NCBI RefSeq assembly: GCF_900156785.1
Contig: NZ_FTOP01000008.1
Span: forward strand, 1 to 64,000
Reading direction: 5' to 3'
Length of the DNA stretch: 64,000 nucleotides
Source of the DNA: Belliella pelovolcani
GTDB lineage: Bacteria > Bacteroidota > Bacteroidia > Cytophagales > Cyclobacteriaceae
Below the pieces are notes generated by a model. It was not told the origin of the DNA, ran no database searches, and saw only the letters and a list, made by a program, of their open reading frames with translations. The position numbers and the translations under genes were made by a program. Below, piece by piece: positions 28,092-37,286 of the stretch (position 1 is its first letter; the number at the start of each line of letters is the position of its first letter).

Positions 28092-31040
28092 ATGTTTATC
28101 AATTGCCACTCTTACTACAGCTTCAAATACGGCACGCTCTCGATCGAAGAACTGGTCTCCGAGGCCAAAAGCAAAAAACTGGATGCGCTGGCCTTGACAG
28201 ACATCAATTCAGTGGCCGGGGTGTTCCCGTTTATCCGGGAAGCACAGAAGAATGGCATACATCCTGTAATTGGGATTGACTTCCGCAATGGGGTAAAGCA
28301 GCAGTATATAGGACTGGCCAAAAATCAGGAAGGCTTCTACGAACTCAACCGCCACCTGTCCCATAGACGGACCAAAGGGCTGGAATTTGACACTCAAGCT
28401 CCTCCTTTTCAACATAGCTTTGTCGTATATCCATTTAGGGAAAAAGTATTCCCCCTACGGGAAAATGAATTTATCGGTATCCACCCCTATCAACTCAACC
28501 GTCTGGCCAAATCTCCTTGGTACCGGTACAAGGATAAACTGGTACTGCTACAACCTGTCAGCTTCTCTTCCAAGATTGGCTTCAATGCCCATCGCCTTCT
28601 ACGGGCAGTGGATAAAAACACCCTGCTCAGCAAGCTCGAACTTGAGGAGCAAGGTGACATCAGTGATCAGCTCTATTCCTATGCGGATATGGTAGCCCGC
28701 TGCGAAGGTCATAGCTACCTCTTGTACAATTCACAGCGCCTGCTGGAAGCTTGCCAGTTTTCCTTCTACTTCCAGGCAGTCAAAAACAAGCGGGACATCT
28801 TAGGCTCAGACTGGGAGGATTTTGACTACCTAAGACAGGAAACTTTCAAAGGTGCCATCAATCGCTATCCAGATCTCACGCAGAAAATCAGCACACGGCT
28901 GGAAAAGGAACTGGAGCTTATCCAACAGAAGGGCTTTGTATCCTACTTTCTGATCAATTATGATATTGTCAGCTTTGCCCGGCAACGTAACTACTACCAT
29001 GTAGGCCGTGGCAGTGGTGCCAATAGCATCGTGGCTTACTGCCTGGGTATCACAGACGTGGACCCCATTGAGCTGGATTTGTATTTTGAGCGCTTTATCA
29101 ACCTGTATCGGGAAAATCCGCCAGACTTCGATATCGACTTCAGCTGGACAGATCGGGATGAAGTAACGAAGTACATTTTTGAAAAATACAACAAGGAAGG
29201 GCAAGAGCATGTGGCCCTGCTAGGCTCTTACAGTACCTTCCAGGCCAATTCTATGTTGCGGGAACTGGGAAAAGTGTTTGGCTTGCCCAAAACTGAGATC
29301 GAATCGCTGATCTACCATGCCGACAAGCCCAACCATATTCCCGACCAATACGGAAAGCTGATTCTGAAGTACAGCCAGGTGCTGCACGGGATGCCCTCAC
29401 ACCTGACCATCCATGCCTGCGGGATATTGATTTCCCACAAACCCATTCATTACTACACTGCCACTGAAATGCCCCCGAAGGGATTTCCGCTGGCACATAT
29501 TGATATGCATACGGCGGAGGATATCGGGCTACATAAGTTTGATATTTTATCCCAACGTGGGCTTGGACACATCAAAAGCAGCTTGGAGATCATCTATCAG
29601 AATCGAGGTGTAAAAGTAGACATCCGACAGGTGGAGCAATTCAAGAGAGACCCCAAAATCAAGGAACTGCTCCGAACAGGACACACCATTGGGGCCTTTT
29701 ATGTAGAGTCTCCGGCCATGCGTATGCTACTGGCCAAGATGAAGGCTAGCGAGTATCTTGAGCTTGTTGCCGCCAGCTCTATCATCCGTCCTGGAGTAGC
29801 TCGCTCAGGAATGATGCGGGAATACATCCTGAGGCATGTGAATGAAGAGCGGCGCAAGCAAGCCCATCCCGTGATGATGGACATCATGCCCGAGACCTAT
29901 GGCATCATGGTCTATCAGGAGGACGTGATTAAGGTGGCGCATTACTTTGCCCAACTCAGCTTATCGGAAGCGGATATTCTGCGACGGGGCATGAGCGGGA
30001 AGTCCCGCTCCAAAGATGAATTCCAGCGGGTAAAAGATCAGTTTTTTCTGAATTGTGAAAAATTGGGAAGAGACCCGAAAATCACCAAAGAAGTCTGGCA
30101 TCAGATTGAGAGTTTTGCGGGCTATTCTTTTGCTAAGGGACATTCTGCATCCTTTGCAGTGGAGAGTTATCAGAGTCTGTACCTGAAAGCCTATTTTCCG
30201 CTGGAGTTTATGGTGGGGGTGATCAATAACTTCGGGGGGTTTTATCATACGGAATTCTACATCCACGAACTCCGCATGAACGGGGCAGATATCCAGGCTC
30301 CACATATCAATGAGAGCGATTATCTTACGAATATCAAAGGGAAAACTGTATACCTTGGTTTTGTTCATCTGAAATATCTGGAAAAAGCCAGCATTGAAAA
30401 AATACTCAGCGAGCGGAGAACCAATGGTTTGTTTGCGGGCTTGTCAGACTTTATTGCTAGGGTAGACATCAGCTTGGAGCAAGCCCTGATTCTGATCCGC
30501 ATTGGTTGTTTTCGCTTTACGGGCAAGAGCAAGCAGGAACTGCTTTGGCAGGCACACTTTATCCTGAACAAGCGTAAGACGGTGGCTACGGGCAACGAGC
30601 TCTTTCGGCAAACGGGATTCCGGGAATTGCAGGTTCCTGAGCTTGAGGAGGCTGACCTGAGGCAAGAGATCGTTGATCAGATCGATATCCTGGAGTTTCC
30701 TCTGGACTCTCCTTTTCACCTGGTCAAAGATCAGACGGTACTTAGTATCAAAGCTAGGGATTTGAAGCAGTACTTGGGCAAACAAGTACAGATTATCGGT
30801 TATCTCGTCACGATCAAATACACCCGTACAGTGAAGGGCGATGTGATGAACTTCGGCACCTTTGTCGACCGGGAGGGAGACTGGATAGACACCGTACATT
30901 TCCCTCCTGTGGTCAAAAAACACCCTTTTAAGGGCCGTGGTATCTACCTGATCCGAGGCAAGGTGACGCAGGAATTTGATTTTTATAGCATTGAGGTGGA
31001 GTGTTGCGAAAGGATGGCGTATTGGAATGCGGGTGATTGA
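28092..31040 (+). CDS. dnaE2-like: DnaE-type DNA polymerase III alpha subunit, short (DnaE2-like)
   Basis: A 982-residue C-family polymerase, shorter than the usual 1150-1200-residue replicative DnaE. It has an N-terminal PHP domain (about 1-200), the polymerase core with VGRGSGANSIVAYCLGITDVDP and catalytic PPDFDIDF near 342-349, helix-hairpin-helix FRFTGKSKQELLW, and a C-terminal OB fold (QVQIIGYLVTIKYTRTVKG). In the PHP start, FINCHSYYSF has Asn where DnaE normally has the first metal-binding His of HxH, so proofreading is probably absent. Coding is more GC-rich than neighbours. The operator shared with dinB suggests damage-inducible mutagenic synthesis. Confidence 0.9.
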   Translation: MFINCHSYYSFKYGTLSIEELVSEAKSKKLDALALTDINSVAGVFPFIREAQKNGIHPVIGIDFRNGVKQQYIGLAKNQEGFYELNRHLSHRRTKGLEFDTQAPPFQHSFVVYPFREKVFPLRENEFIGIHPYQLNRLAKSPWYRYKDKLVLLQPVSFSSKIGFNAHRLLRAVDKNTLLSKLELEEQGDISDQLYSYADMVARCEGHSYLLYNSQRLLEACQFSFYFQAVKNKRDILGSDWEDFDYLRQETFKGAINRYPDLTQKISTRLEKELELIQQKGFVSYFLINYDIVSFARQRNYYHVGRGSGANSIVAYCLGITDVDPIELDLYFERFINLYRENPPDFDIDFSWTDRDEVTKYIFEKYNKEGQEHVALLGSYSTFQANSMLRELGKVFGLPKTEIESLIYHADKPNHIPDQYGKLILKYSQVLHGMPSHLTIHACGILISHKPIHYYTATEMPPKGFPLAHIDMHTAEDIGLHKFDILSQRGLGHIKSSLEIIYQNRGVKVDIRQVEQFKRDPKIKELLRTGHTIGAFYVESPAMRMLLAKMKASEYLELVAASSIIRPGVARSGMMREYILRHVNEERRKQAHPVMMDIMPETYGIMVYQEDVIKVAHYFAQLSLSEADILRRGMSGKSRSKDEFQRVKDQFFLNCEKLGRDPKITKEVWHQIESFAGYSFAKGHSASFAVESYQSLYLKAYFPLEFMVGVINNFGGFYHTEFYIHELRMNGADIQAPHINESDYLTNIKGKTVYLGFVHLKYLEKASIEKILSERRTNGLFAGLSDFIARVDISLEQALILIRIGCFRFTGKSKQELLWQAHFILNKRKTVATGNELFRQTGFRELQVPELEEADLRQEIVDQIDILEFPLDSPFHLVKDQTVLSIKARDLKQYLGKQVQIIGYLVTIKYTRTVKGDVMNFGTFVDREGDWIDTVHFPPVVKKHPFKGRGIYLIRGKVTQEFDFYSIEVECCERMAYWNAGD

Positions 31041-31044
31041 GGAT

Positions 31045-31147
31045 GGTTCAAGTCTTATGACTTGGACCAGAAGCACCACAGTCTTCAGACCGTGAAAATG
31101 CAGTCTGAAGACTGCAAGAACCTAGGTCCAAGACTAAGTCTTGAACC
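31045..31147. repeat. Nested triple hairpin element
   Basis: Three hairpins in a row share the AAGTCTT/AGACTT theme: CAAGTC-TTAT-GACTTG (31049-31064), CAGTCTTCAGAC-N12-GTCTGAAGACTG (31079-31114) and CAAGAC-TAA-GTCTTG (31129-31143). In addition, the outer arms 31045-31068 and 31125-31147 pair with each other, starting GGTTCAAG and ending CTTGAACC. The whole 103-bp unit could fold as a cloverleaf. It lies right after dnaE and resembles an intergenic repeat or REP/MITE-like element. Confidence 0.8.
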
Positions 31148-31208
31148 AAAAGGGTAAATAATCAACCACTCTTGTAGCACTTATACTTTAACTTACGTAC
31201 AGTCAAAT

Positions 31209-31550
31209 ATGAAAGCTTATGCACCGTCTTTTCTGTTTTTCATTTTATTGCTTCTGGGAGCTTGTGTAGAAAACAATGATCCGGTCCAAGAAGGAGAAGC
31301 CGAGGTGGTCATTCAAACTGCCACCAGAGGTAGTCATCAGTTTTTAATTAGATTTGAAGGAGATCTTTTCTACCCGACCAATCTACCGGAATCATTTCAA
31401 GTGCTTGTTCAAGACCCCATTCCTGTATATATCATATTCAATAAGACAGGTGCGGAAGTAACAATTTTCAAACCCGCACCGAATGATGTACCAATTTTTG
31501 ACAGGTTAATCCCAGAAATAAGAATTGTTGACATTAGACGCAGAGACTGA
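31209..31550 (+). CDS. Small lipoprotein of unknown function
   Basis: Encodes 113 residues with a lipoprotein signal (FILLLLGAC, Cys about 19) and a mature part of about 95 residues with beta-strand character (AEVVIQTATRGSHQFLIRFEG). No recognised domain. It lies between the repeat element and the Uma2 gene, probably as a single gene. Confidence 0.65.
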   Translation: MKAYAPSFLFFILLLLGACVENNDPVQEGEAEVVIQTATRGSHQFLIRFEGDLFYPTNLPESFQVLVQDPIPVYIIFNKTGAEVTIFKPAPNDVPIFDRLIPEIRIVDIRRRD

Positions 31551-31596
31551 GAATTAGAGTCTTTCATTTCTGTTTCAAAACGAGTAAATTTATTTT

Positions 31597-32208
31597 ATGG
31601 AAAAGGATGATTTAAAAGACAGGGTAGAAGAGCCAGCCTCGGCGTATGGCCACTATACCTATGCGGATTACCTGACTTGGCAGATGGATGAAATGGTCGA
31701 GTTGATCAAAGGTAAGGTTTTCAAACAGGCAGCAGCTCCTAGAAGAATTCATCAAGATGTTTCTGGGAAAATTTTTAATATGCTTTACAACTTTCTGGAA
31801 AGGCAACCTTGTAAAATTTATGCTGCTCCTTTCGATGTAAGGCTCCCTGTCAAGTCAAAAAAACACGAGGACATTGATACGGTTGTTCAGCCAGATATCT
31901 GCGTGGTATGTGATCCTGATAAATTAGATGAACTAGGATGTATCGGCGCACCCGACCTAGTCGTAGAGATCCTATCCCCAGGAAACAATAAAAAAGAACT
32001 TCAAAATAAATATGAAGTGTACGAAGAATCAGGCGTGAAAGAATACTGGGTAATTCATCCCAATGAATGTACTTTGTTGATCTACACCTTGGTCAATGAA
32101 AAGTATATAGCTTCACGATTATTTACCATAGGCGACATAGTAAAGTCCAATGCTGTAGCTGGTTTTGAACTTGATCTGACCGAAGTATTCGAGAATTTAC
32201 AACATTAG
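31597..32208 (+). CDS. Uma2/DUF820-family putative restriction-like nuclease
   Basis: A 203-residue PD-(D/E)XK-fold protein. The family signature is seen in VVQPDICVVCDPDKL, then GAPDLVVEILSPGN and QNKYEVYEESGVKEYWVI, where the conserved Asp, Glu and Lys of the fold lie. DUF820 proteins are often present in many copies in cyanobacteria and some Bacteroidota, and their role is not settled. No cognate methylase is nearby. It ends 24 bases from the convergent amidohydrolase gene. Confidence 0.85.
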   Translation: MEKDDLKDRVEEPASAYGHYTYADYLTWQMDEMVELIKGKVFKQAAAPRRIHQDVSGKIFNMLYNFLERQPCKIYAAPFDVRLPVKSKKHEDIDTVVQPDICVVCDPDKLDELGCIGAPDLVVEILSPGNNKKELQNKYEVYEESGVKEYWVIHPNECTLLIYTLVNEKYIASRLFTIGDIVKSNAVAGFELDLTEVFENLQH

Positions 32209-32232
32209 CACTGAAGGAAATATACCAGCCGC

Positions 32233-33564
32233 TTACTCCACCAAATTTTTATAAATCTTCCCATCCTTCATAATTACCACAAACTTCTCGGCAGGATTGG
32301 CAATCAATGAAAGGTCAGCCAAAGGGTTACCATCCACTAAAATCAAATCTGCCAAGGCTCCTTCTTCCACCACGCCCAATCTGCCAGGATAGGGACTTCT
32401 CAGCCCAGAAAGCTGTAGCAACTCAGCATTGTCAGCTGTGACCATCTTGAGAATTTCGGCATTACTGAACCACTGCTGAAGGCGTAGGATATAGGAATTC
32501 TGCTGTTCGTTCAGCTCTGGTTCGAACAAAAAATCTGTTCCCCAAGCGATCTTCAACTTCATCTTTTTGGCCATAGGCCAAAGTTGCGCTTGGCCCTCAA
32601 TCACAGGCTTACGTTTTTCGACTCTTTGTGGATCCATATCAGGAGTGCTCTCCACAAGGTTTTGTGTACTCAACCACACCCCTTTTCTCTTCATCAATCT
32701 CAAAGTCTTCTGATCCAGCATCTGCCCATGTTCCACGCATTTGACACCTGCCTTGATAGCCCTCTGCACGGCTCTAGGAGTATAGGCATGCACCATTACA
32801 TAGGTACCCCAATCCTCCGCCGCTTCGACAGCAGCCCGCATTTCATCAAAAGTATATTGGGTCACATCCACAGGGTCATAAGCAGAGGAAGTGCCTCCTC
32901 CTGCCATCAACTTGATCTGACTGGCACCAAAGCGCAAGTTTTCTCTTGTGGCAGTCAAAACTTCATCTCGTCCATCTGCAATAAAAGTAGCATTGAAACG
33001 CTCTGCTCTTGAAGGCTCACCGAAGAACCTTCTAGACTTCTCGTCAGGCGTTCTGAAGTCTCCATGTCCGGCTGTCTGCGAAATCGTAGCTCCCGATGGC
33101 CAAATTCTTGGGCCTGTCAGTTTGCCTGCATCTATCCCCATTTTCAAAGGAAAAATAGGACCGCCCGCATCCCTTACAGAGGTAAAGCCTCGCATCAGCA
33201 TCCTTTCCGCATTACCACCTACCTTCTCCATGATCACTCCCTCAGAAAGCATGGGCGACATCATTTCCCGCATGGTCAGTGCTCCAAATGCCATGTGGAC
33301 ATGCACATCTATCAGGCCTGGCATAAGTGTTTTTCCAACTCCATCGATTCTCAGCACATCATCTGTTGCTACAGCTACCTGACTAATTGATTTGATTAAA
33401 CCATTTTCAACCATAACTGTCCTTGGCTCTGTCAATGTCAAGGTTTTCGAATCGAAGATTCTCACATTTTCAAAAATGACTGAATTGTAGGTATGCTCTT
33501 GAGCAAATGAAACAATTGGAATCAAACAAACCTGAACCCAAAGCAAATAGTAAAATTTCAGCAT
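32233..33564 (-). CDS. Secreted amidohydrolase (imidazolonepropionase-like / Xaa-Pro dipeptidase-like)
   Basis: A 443-residue protein with signal peptide (IVSFAQE). The amidohydrolase metal site is visible as GLIDVHVHMAFG (HxH), YVMVHAYTPRAVQRAIKAGVKCVEHGQ (further His) and IAWGTDFLFEP (Asp). The C-terminal ADLILVDGNPLADLSLIANPAEKFVVIMKDG closes the small beta domain. Family members hydrolyse peptides, imidazolones or related cyclic amides in the periplasm; the substrate here is unknown. Transcribed alone. Confidence 0.9.
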   Translation of the reverse strand: MLKFYYLLWVQVCLIPIVSFAQEHTYNSVIFENVRIFDSKTLTLTEPRTVMVENGLIKSISQVAVATDDVLRIDGVGKTLMPGLIDVHVHMAFGALTMREMMSPMLSEGVIMEKVGGNAERMLMRGFTSVRDAGGPIFPLKMGIDAGKLTGPRIWPSGATISQTAGHGDFRTPDEKSRRFFGEPSRAERFNATFIADGRDEVLTATRENLRFGASQIKLMAGGGTSSAYDPVDVTQYTFDEMRAAVEAAEDWGTYVMVHAYTPRAVQRAIKAGVKCVEHGQMLDQKTLRLMKRKGVWLSTQNLVESTPDMDPQRVEKRKPVIEGQAQLWPMAKKMKLKIAWGTDFLFEPELNEQQNSYILRLQQWFSNAEILKMVTADNAELLQLSGLRSPYPGRLGVVEEGALADLILVDGNPLADLSLIANPAEKFVVIMKDGKIYKNLVE

Positions 33565-33738
33565 ATTATTGTTTTTTACTTACACAGAATTAAATATAGG
33601 CTTTTTAAAGTATCGTAACCTTCAATCCTGAATAATTTTTACTAATCAAAATAAAGGTGATTTCAAATTTCACCCAAATGGGTGATCATTTCGGATACAA
33701 TTCTGAGCAATTTTATGCAGAACCAAAACCTCAACATT

Positions 33739-34335
33739 ATGAAAAATTTAAAATCAAAAATCAGACTTGCGACATTCTTAATTGGCATATCGGTATTACT
33801 GTTTGCCCAATGTACCATGGACGGTATTGAGCCTATTGACAACAAACTTGCTGTAATTGATGAAATCATCAATACTGAATCAAGTCAGGAAAATCTTAGA
33901 AGATCGGATCAAAATCAACTTTTAGCCGAAATGAGACGTCTTACTGCCAAGTACCAAAGACTTGAAATAGCAGAAGCCGATGGCTATATATTAGACAGAG
34001 AACATTGCGTAGCCCATCCTGAACTAGGGGGTATGGGACATCATGCTCCTAATTTCGGGATTGTAGATGGCGAGTATGATGTGTTCCAACCTGAAGTCTT
34101 GGTGTATGAACCGATGGAAAACGGGAAAATGAAATTGGTAGCAATAGAATATGTCATCATGGCTGACCTCTGGTCTCAAGAAACACCTCCAATGTTTGGT
34201 GAAGTAGAATTTGATTTTGTACCTGCTAATCCTATGGGATTGCCTTTTGATAATTACCAGCTGCATGTTTGGATTTGGAAACATAATCCAAGTGGGATGT
34301 ATGCTCCCTTCAACCCAACTGTCAGTTGCCTATAA
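33739..34335 (+). CDS. Lipoprotein of unknown function
   Basis: About 198 residues from the ATG at 33739 (MKNLKSKIRLATFLIGISVLLFAQC), giving a lipoprotein signal with Cys near 25. A conserved-looking middle region has EADGYILDREHCVAHPELGGMGHHAPNFG, then PEVLVYEPMENGKMKLVAIEYVI and a C-terminal YQLHVWIWKHNPSGMYAPFNPTVSC. The His-rich GGMGHH segment and the two extra cysteines suggest a metal- or disulfide-stabilised fold. I do not know a biochemical function. Transcribed alone, followed by a hairpin. Confidence 0.75.
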   Translation: MKNLKSKIRLATFLIGISVLLFAQCTMDGIEPIDNKLAVIDEIINTESSQENLRRSDQNQLLAEMRRLTAKYQRLEIAEADGYILDREHCVAHPELGGMGHHAPNFGIVDGEYDVFQPEVLVYEPMENGKMKLVAIEYVIMADLWSQETPPMFGEVEFDFVPANPMGLPFDNYQLHVWIWKHNPSGMYAPFNPTVSCL

Positions 34336-34682
34336 AACTATACAAGGAGGCTCGGCATGCTGCCGCGTCTCCTTATTCTTTGACCATTTAAATTTACTTT
34401 TATACCCCCCAAGAAAAGATAAACAATTTATTATCAACCCTATAAATACCAAAACCTAAATTAAAATTATCATTTTCATCTACCTAATAATCAATTTTGA
34501 ATATACATAAACGCTTCTCATTCTTTTTATTCATATTTTTCAGTATTTAATTTTGTTATTCATCTTTTAATTTATAATTTTCAACACTTTCGAGTAAGAT
34601 TTGCCAACAATAAGTAATAAAATAACGCTAAAATCTAACTCGAGATAAGGCAAACTATCACCCGCTGAAAACCCAGAAAGTT
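34336..34682. other. Intergenic region with terminator and AT-rich promoter zone
   Basis: This 347-base gap holds the GC-rich hairpin at 34344-34374 and then about 300 AT-rich bases without any credible gene, which must include the promoter of the reductase-like gene at 34683. Confidence 0.5.
34344..34374 (+). terminator. Probable terminator after the lipoprotein gene
   Basis: Imperfect GC-rich stem AAGGAGGCTCGGCA / TGCCGCGTCTCCTT with two mismatches, followed by ATTCTTT. It starts 9 bases after the stop codon. Confidence 0.7.
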
Positions 34683-35300
34683 ATGAATTTAGGAATTATA
34701 GGAGGAACAAAATTGGCATGTACTTTAGGCAATAAATACCTATCTACAGGAGCCAAGGTAGTCTTTGGAGTCCGACAAGGATTCGAAGCTAAAGATGTAG
34801 AATGGAAAATCCTAAACATGTACTTGGACAAAGTATTTGGATACAAAGAGGCTATTGATCAATCTGATATAGTTTTAATCTGTTGTGACAATGAGAATCT
34901 TGTAAGCGTATGTGAAGTATTGAAAAAAATCGACCTGACAGATAAGATTTTAATCGATTGTACAAACAGTGCGTTTAATAAGTATTTCTATTGTAACACT
35001 ACATTTATCCAAGAAAGTATTGGTGATGAAACACCCATATACAAAGCCTTCAACAACCTAGGTTTAGATTATCCAAAATCTGACCCTATGGGTATGATCA
35101 AAGAAACTTACTATTGCGGAGAGGATGGTTTAGTGAAATGCAAGGTCAAAAAATTGATAGAATTAATAGGTTTTAGGGCTATAGATGCCGGAAAAACAGA
35201 AAGTGCCCTGCTTTTGGAGGCCTTTTACCACCTTAGAAAAGAAATTGCCTGCAACAAAAGAGAACAAACCGACTATCACTTCAAACTCATATCTGTTTAA
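34683..35300 (+). CDS. NAD(P)-binding reductase-like protein (F420-dependent reductase fold)
   Basis: A 205-residue protein with an N-terminal Rossmann motif MNLGIIGGTKLACTLGNKYL and VVFGVRQG, followed by QSDIVLICCDNENLVSVCEVL and KILIDCTNSAFN, the pattern of the NADP-oxidoreductase coenzyme F420-dependent family. The C-terminal part has YKAFNNLGLDYPK. Bacteroidota generally lack F420, so the true cofactor is probably NADP with another substrate (inference). Single gene with a terminator after it. Confidence 0.75.
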   Translation: MNLGIIGGTKLACTLGNKYLSTGAKVVFGVRQGFEAKDVEWKILNMYLDKVFGYKEAIDQSDIVLICCDNENLVSVCEVLKKIDLTDKILIDCTNSAFNKYFYCNTTFIQESIGDETPIYKAFNNLGLDYPKSDPMGMIKETYYCGEDGLVKCKVKKLIELIGFRAIDAGKTESALLLEAFYHLRKEIACNKREQTDYHFKLISV

Positions 35301-35321
35301 TTTAGGATTTACTATTTGATC

Positions 35322-35354
35322 AAAAGGCCGAAGCTAGTTTGTTTCGGCCTTTTT
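35322..35354. terminator. Bidirectional rho-independent terminator
   Basis: Stem AAAAGGCCGAA / TTTCGGCCTTTT with a 9-nt loop and T run, between the reductase-like gene and the convergent haemoglobin gene, whose stop codon overlaps its edge. Confidence 0.9.
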
Positions 35355-35760
35355 ATTCTACAGTTTTTCTACTCTCCATGATTCGAAAAAACAGAATATG
35401 AGCCATGCGCTGTGCATGGACTTTGGCATACGCTGCTGCTTCACCCTCAAAATTTTGCTCCACTGTCTCAAACCAAAGTCCCAACCAACTCAGAAAATGT
35501 TGCTCTTCTAAGTGATGATTGACTCGTCTATCAACTTCTTTATGAACGGGAACAGGGCTGAATTTACCTGCACCAGGGCCAGTCTGAAGCAGGATCATCT
35601 CCCAAAAATCAGTCAATCGCTCTAAATGCTCCTCCCAATCTTCTACAATACCATTAAAAATAGGACCCAAATCTGCGTGCAACCTGACCTTCGTATAAAA
35701 GCTTCTAATTAATGTAGCAACTTGCTTTCTATTCTTTATCTCCTTCTTTTCACTTATCAT
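35353..35760 (-). CDS. Group III truncated haemoglobin
   Basis: About 135 residues from the ATG at 35760, which overlaps the end of the phosphodiesterase gene by 11 bases. Globin features are VATLIRSFYTKVRLHADLGPIF (helix A/B region), LTDFWEMILLQTGPGAGKF, and HHLEEQHFLSWLGLWFETVEQNF with the proximal His in EEQHF and the conserved Trp pair. Group III globins bind O2 or NO; the role in this organism is unknown. Translational coupling with the phosphodiesterase gene is likely. Confidence 0.88.
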   Translation of the reverse strand: MISEKKEIKNRKQVATLIRSFYTKVRLHADLGPIFNGIVEDWEEHLERLTDFWEMILLQTGPGAGKFSPVPVHKEVDRRVNHHLEEQHFLSWLGLWFETVEQNFEGEAAAYAKVHAQRMAHILFFRIMESRKTVE

Positions 35761-37003
35761 CTTTGAGAATTTTTTGTAGAACATGTAGACTCCCATCAAT
35801 CCCATCAGGAATAGGTAAACTCAAAATACTCGCAATCAAAGGGTAAACATGAATATTTTGAAAAGGCTCAATGACCAAACTTGATTTGATTCTTGGTCCA
35901 CGTGCATAGAAAATAGCTCCCATTTCTCTGTATTCAGGACTGAAACCATGCTCACCAAACACATCCGTCTTCAGAAGTCCCGACCTATTTTGATATTTGA
36001 TCATGTCAGGCGTCGTGGCTAGATAGAAACCCAAATCAGGCATTATCAAAATATCACCCAGTCGATCTGCATAGGTGTCAACATTTTTGTAATACTTTTT
36101 ATCCTGAACCATCACCATCTGAAAAGGTCCTTCCCTTTTAGATAATTTGATCATTACCTCTTCCTTTTCCAAGGGGTTTTCTAGATAAAGATGCGCCATA
36201 GCGCCATTGTTAACCACCCTTGCTGCAATGCCATCTGTGATCAAGTCCAAATTCAGTAGATTTTGTTTTGGTACATTGACCATACCATGATCTGATACAA
36301 TAAACACATTGATATCTAAATCGAAACTTTTTAAGCCTTCGAAAAGTGCTCCGAGCTCTCTGTCCAGTTTTTCTAATTTCTGAGCAAGTTGTTGATCATT
36401 ATCAGGCCCATATGCATGACCAATATCATCCATGTCTGAAAAATACAAGGTAATCATTCTTGGTCGCTCCTCTTCGGGTAATTCGAGCCATTCAAATACT
36501 TTTGTCACTCTAGTCAAATTTGTGATGGCTGCGTCATAATTATGATAATAGCTTGGTCTGACTCCTTGGACATCTGCTTCCGAGCCAACAAAAAAATAAC
36601 TGGCTGCTTTGATTCCATGCTGTTCTGCCAAAACCCATAATGGCGTGCCACCATACCAGTAACCATCCTCCACGATATCTCTATCCCTAATGCTGTATAT
36701 TTTATCCTTTTTTGAATCATAAAAGGCATTGTTGACCAAGCCGTGATTTTCTGGTTTCATCCCCGTAGCAATGCTGTAATGATTGGGGAAAGTTTTGGTG
36801 GGAAATGAAGGAATCATTGCTTCTGCCGCCGTCCCTTCCTTGATAAACTTCAAAAGATTCTCTGGCTGGAATCGCTCCGTATAATCATACCTATAACCAT
36901 CCAATGATATCAATATCACATACTGCTCTCGCTCTTGTCCATGGGAAATCGAGACGACAAAAATCCATAAAAACAGACACCAAAACCACCTTAATTTCAT
37001 CAT
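35750..37003 (-). CDS. Ectonucleotide pyrophosphatase/phosphodiesterase (alkaline phosphatase superfamily)
   Basis: About 417 residues from MMKLRWFWCLFLW at 37003, chosen because it starts the signal peptide (VVSISHGQ). Metal and nucleophile motifs are ISLDGYRYDY, FPTKTFPNHYSIATGMKPENHG (Thr nucleophile), YFSDMDDIGHAYGPD and VFIVSDHGM. It hydrolyses nucleotide or lipid phosphodiesters outside the cytoplasm. A 25-codon upstream extension lacks features. Followed directly by the truncated haemoglobin gene. Confidence 0.92.
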   Translation of the reverse strand: MMKLRWFWCLFLWIFVVSISHGQEREQYVILISLDGYRYDYTERFQPENLLKFIKEGTAAEAMIPSFPTKTFPNHYSIATGMKPENHGLVNNAFYDSKKDKIYSIRDRDIVEDGYWYGGTPLWVLAEQHGIKAASYFFVGSEADVQGVRPSYYHNYDAAITNLTRVTKVFEWLELPEEERPRMITLYFSDMDDIGHAYGPDNDQQLAQKLEKLDRELGALFEGLKSFDLDINVFIVSDHGMVNVPKQNLLNLDLITDGIAARVVNNGAMAHLYLENPLEKEEVMIKLSKREGPFQMVMVQDKKYYKNVDTYADRLGDILIMPDLGFYLATTPDMIKYQNRSGLLKTDVFGEHGFSPEYREMGAIFYARGPRIKSSLVIEPFQNIHVYPLIASILSLPIPDGIDGSLHVLQKILKDDK

Positions 37004-37099
37004 GATTGACTTTTTTCTTTGATTGATCAAAGGTACAGTTTGATATTGGGCTTGCCAATCCTTTTGTATAAAATCCAAATTTGACCTCTCAAAACATCC

Positions 37100-37132
37100 T
37101 TTGACTAGGTGTTTAAAATTCTTTTATCTTTG
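37100..37132 (+). promoter_or_regulatory. Bacteroidota-type promoter of the M3 peptidase gene
   Basis: TTTG (37100-37103), 21 bases, then TATCTTTG (37125-37132): both the -33 and -7 elements match the TTTG / TAnnTTTG consensus. It would start transcription near 37136, giving a leader of about 150 bases. Confidence 0.75.
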
Positions 37133-37286
37133 TAGACATAACCCAAATGTCAACTTATGTGAAATCAAGCAGATCTAAAGCATTCAGACATTATCTCCGG
37201 TCTTACGCTTCTAATTTCAATGCAAATTTCCATACCCTGTCCATACCTGGATACCTGGCGGGATGAATCAACAAATTTATAAACAG

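Noticed and set aside
28115-30595. Several long minus-strand frames inside the dnaE gene
   Set aside because: They lie wholly opposite a well-supported polymerase gene, have no domains, and are frequent in GC-richer genes as shadows of the true frame.
30444-31079. 211-codon minus-strand frame antisense to the end of dnaE and running into the hairpin element
   Set aside because: No recognisable domain; most of it mirrors the dnaE OB-fold region, so it is treated as a shadow.
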